This document shows, one piece after another, positions 62,242 to 64,000 of a stretch of DNA of 64,000 nt. Under the pieces are notes generated by a model. The model had not been told where the DNA came from and did not search any database. It was given only the letters and a program-made list of their open reading frames with translations. The position numbers and the translations under genes are program-made. Every line of letters starts with the position of its first letter. Within the stretch, counting starts at the first letter, position 1. Origin of the DNA: Aureimonas ureilytica (lineage in GTDB: Bacteria > Pseudomonadota > Alphaproteobacteria > Rhizobiales > Rhizobiaceae); the NCBI RefSeq assembly GCF_001475935.1, contig NZ_LDQA01000001.1, positions 211,800 through 275,799 on the forward strand, given 5' to 3'.

Positions 62242-62429
62242 GGGCCGCGCGCATGTTCGCCGCGGCGAATGGCAACGCGCCGCGGCCCCAAATGTCCATG
62301 TGCCCCAAGCTGGATGACATCGCCAGCCTGATCGCGTTCTTCGAAGAACGATGGTTCTGGGCGAGCGTGGAAGTCGAGATCGAACTAGCGGGCCGCCAGC
62401 TCGCGCGTGAATGGAGCCAGCAGGCATGA
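62238..62429 (+). CDS. Small protein between excisionase-like and integrase genes
   Basis: A 63-residue protein starting at ATG 62238, overlapping the previous stop (ATGA) and ending over the integrase ATG. It reads LDDIASLIAFFEERWFWASV in the middle. No family recognised; tight coupling on both sides supports it. Confidence 0.65.
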   Translation: MRAARMFAAANGNAPRPQMSMCPKLDDIASLIAFFEERWFWASVEVEIELAGRQLAREWSQQA

Positions 62430-63751
62430 AGAAACCGGGCGCCCCGAAGATACCAAACGTGGCATGGCGCGAGGGGCGCCCGCGCTTCGTGCCGAGCGCG
62501 TCCCTTCGCAAGCTCGGCTTCAAGGGCGAAAGCCTGATCCATCCGGACGGCACATGGTTCACCGCCGGCGAGGCGCTGGACTGGTCGAACCGGATGGCCG
62601 ACAAGATCGCCGCCAAGCGGACCGAGCTTCTGAAGGCCGCAAACCGGAAGCGGCCCAAGGGCACCGCGCCCCTTCGCCATGCGCCCGCCGTCTACACGCT
62701 GGCGAACCTGTTCGAGGACTGGCAGAAGTCCCCGCGCTGGATTGGCGGCGAGGCGAGCGGCAAGCGGCAGGTGCGTCCCTATGCCGAGAACACAAGGAAC
62801 GATTACCGCTGGAAGATGGCGGCAATCGAGAACTTCGACCACGAGCTCTATCATTCGGCCGTGGACGCGCTCGATGGCACGATCGTCTATGGCCTTTATG
62901 AAGAGCTATGGGAGACCAAGGGTCTGGCGACGGCGCGCGGCTGCATCGCCACTCTCTCGGCCGCCATCTCCTGGGGCCTGAAGCGCGGCAAGGTTCGCCT
63001 CGCCGGCAACCCGGCCAAGAGCATTGGGATGCAGACGCCGGACCTCGTCGTTCGCTTCGGCGAGCGGGAAGAGATCGCGGCCTTGATCGCGGCGGCCGAC
63101 GCGATGGGACGGCCCGAGATCGGAGACATGGTCACGCTTGGCGTTTGGACCGGCCAGCGCCAGAACGACCGCCTCGTGATGGTGGACGACGCCGGTGGCC
63201 TCGTGCGCGGCCGTCGCATGTTGCGCCAGTCCAAGACGGGCGCGATCGTCGCCGTCCTGCAAAGCCCCGAGCTGGAGCGGCGACTATCGGCCGCTAAGGC
63301 GCGCCGGCAGGCGGCCGAGATCAACAGCCCCTTCGTCGTCATCGATGAGCAGACGCGCGCGCCTTGGACGACACACCACTATCGACACACCTTTGCCGAC
63401 GTGCGCGCGCTGGCGGCGGCCGGGCTCTTGGTCGGGGAGAAGGTCGAGGACGCGATCGCGAGGAAGACGCCGCCGGCGAGCGAGCCGACGATCGGGCATC
63501 TTTGGAAGCTGAAGCCCTGCCCGTCCGTCGCCACCTTCCGGGACAAGAACCTGCGCTCGACGGCCGTGGTCTGGATGGCGCTTGGCGGCGCGACCATCCC
63601 CGAGATCATCAGCGTCACCGGTCACACGGCCGCCAGCGCGAACACGATCCTAAAGCACTACCTCGCGCGCCATCCCGAGATGGCCGACGCGGCGATCGGC
63701 AAGATGGTGGCATGGTTCGACAGCGGCGAAGGAACCGGCGCGATCCGCTGA
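62426..63751 (+). CDS. Tyrosine recombinase / phage integrase
   Basis: A 441-residue integrase that would recombine attP with tRNA-Lys. An N-terminal arm-binding region precedes a core SAM-like domain (TLANLFEDWQKSPRW). The catalytic residues are Arg245 (TGQRQNDRL), Arg377 (RDKNLRSTAV), His400 (TGHTAAS) and Tyr412 (LKHYLARH). The usual HxxR box has Lys374 in place of His. ATG 62426 overlaps the previous stop; an ATG five codons earlier is also in frame. Confidence 0.93.
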   Translation: MKKPGAPKIPNVAWREGRPRFVPSASLRKLGFKGESLIHPDGTWFTAGEALDWSNRMADKIAAKRTELLKAANRKRPKGTAPLRHAPAVYTLANLFEDWQKSPRWIGGEASGKRQVRPYAENTRNDYRWKMAAIENFDHELYHSAVDALDGTIVYGLYEELWETKGLATARGCIATLSAAISWGLKRGKVRLAGNPAKSIGMQTPDLVVRFGEREEIAALIAAADAMGRPEIGDMVTLGVWTGQRQNDRLVMVDDAGGLVRGRRMLRQSKTGAIVAVLQSPELERRLSAAKARRQAAEINSPFVVIDEQTRAPWTTHHYRHTFADVRALAAAGLLVGEKVEDAIARKTPPASEPTIGHLWKLKPCPSVATFRDKNLRSTAVVWMALGGATIPEIISVTGHTAASANTILKHYLARHPEMADAAIGKMVAWFDSGEGTGAIR

Positions 63752-63787
63752 GTGATGATCCGTCACGATCTGTCGTGAGACGTTATG

Positions 63788-63824
63788 AGGGTGAGACGGT
63801 TTGCGAAACGCCGCTCACACCCCT
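63788..63824. terminator. Imperfect hairpin between integrase and attR
   Basis: Arms GGTGAG/CTCAC and GTTT/AAAC stack around a GCG loop with small bulges. It carries the same GGTGAGACG word as the hairpin near attL and the one after terS. It may terminate the integrase transcript. Confidence 0.4.
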
Positions 63825-63895
63825 ATGCAACAGGCCAGTATATGGCTATGTAATCTCTCACGTTTCGCCAGTTCTCGAAGCGCGCTCCCCACCGA

Positions 63896-63941
63896 ACTTT
63901 TAATCATGTGGTCGTGGGTTCGAGTCCCACCGCGCTCACCA
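63896..63941 (+). repeat. attR (46-bp tRNA-Lys 3' fragment)
   Basis: An exact copy of 26926-26971 (anticodon loop to CCA). The sequence before it does not pair as a tRNA 5' half, so it is a fragment. The last 59 bases of the window lie beyond it and show no gene. Confidence 0.95.
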
Positions 63942-64000
63942 CTCGCTCCTTTAACAGATTGATACATGAACTCGTATTCCCTGTTGTTGCCCCCGAATGA

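Larger units (their letters stand above)
26926..63941. mobile_element. Temperate podovirus-like prophage in tRNA-Lys
   Basis: About 37.0 kb lies between a 46-bp direct repeat of the tRNA-Lys 3' half. Inside are, in order, lysis, tail spike, internal virion, tail tubular, capsid, scaffold, portal and terminase genes (leftward), then replication genes, regulators and a tyrosine integrase that ends about 145 bases before attR. All key modules have full-length frames, so it looks intact. Tail tubular proteins A and B plus giant ejection proteins point to a T7-like short-tailed virion. No phage RNA polymerase or DNA polymerase is visible, so it uses host enzymes or a different early strategy from T7. 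Confidence 0.95.

Noticed and set aside
63896..63941. A second tRNA-Lys gene
   Set aside because: Only the 3' half is present; the sequence upstream cannot form the acceptor and D arms. It is attR.

Overview
The window is a high-GC alphaproteobacterial chromosome segment, most likely from the Hyphomicrobiales (an Aurantimonas/Aureimonas-like bacterium is a guess). Supporting genes are a phasin, a phosphatidylcholine synthase, an invasion-associated locus B protein, DUF1489, HspQ, and sdhE-mfd divergent from recG. An intact-looking temperate prophage sits in a tRNA-Lys gene.

Bases 1-26925 are ordinary chromosome: a partial phasin gene; a D,D-carboxypeptidase with a SPOR domain; small DUF proteins; an aldo/keto reductase; MerR and Crp/Fnr regulators; a decayed IS3-type transposase beside tRNA-Ser(TGA); an acyltransferase; quinone oxidoreductase and Pcs; a UbiH-type hydroxylase; hspQ; ialB-like; a YejA-type binding protein; mfd/sdhE; recG; glmS; glmU and ccdA. 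Several strong hairpins separate convergent genes.

Bases 26926-63941 are the prophage, about 37.0 kb. It is bounded by a 46-bp direct repeat of the tRNA-Lys(TTT) 3' half: attL completes the tRNA, attR is a fragment. From attL the leftward late genes are: lysis (amidase endolysin plus two small membrane proteins), tail spike and fibre, three very large internal virion proteins and one small one, tail tubular proteins B and A, a small structural protein, major capsid, scaffold, portal, a GNAT-like protein, and large and small terminase. This is a T7-like podovirus virion order, but without a visible phage RNA polymerase or DNA polymerase. A rightward membrane glycosyltransferase-like gene lies inside the late region as likely lysogenic-conversion cargo.

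Upstream of the small terminase gene is a 234-bp array of at least eleven GGTAACGC-type repeats in both orientations around an AT-rich palindrome. It is a candidate replication origin, packaging site or operator cluster. Next come two translationally coupled rightward genes of lower GC (a DUF4365-type putative nuclease and an unrecognised OB-like partner). They look like an accessory, possibly antiphage, module.

The early region follows: SF3-like helicase/primase, a GapR-type DUF2312 protein, a SAP-like protein with a long acidic disordered region, a Toprim primase, a two-helix membrane protein, HTH regulators and small proteins. The immunity region holds a small XRE repressor behind a 46-bp dyad and an excisionase-like gene behind a second dyad with the same TGCGTTC half-site. 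The tyrosine integrase ends beside attR. Only 59 bases of chromosome follow.
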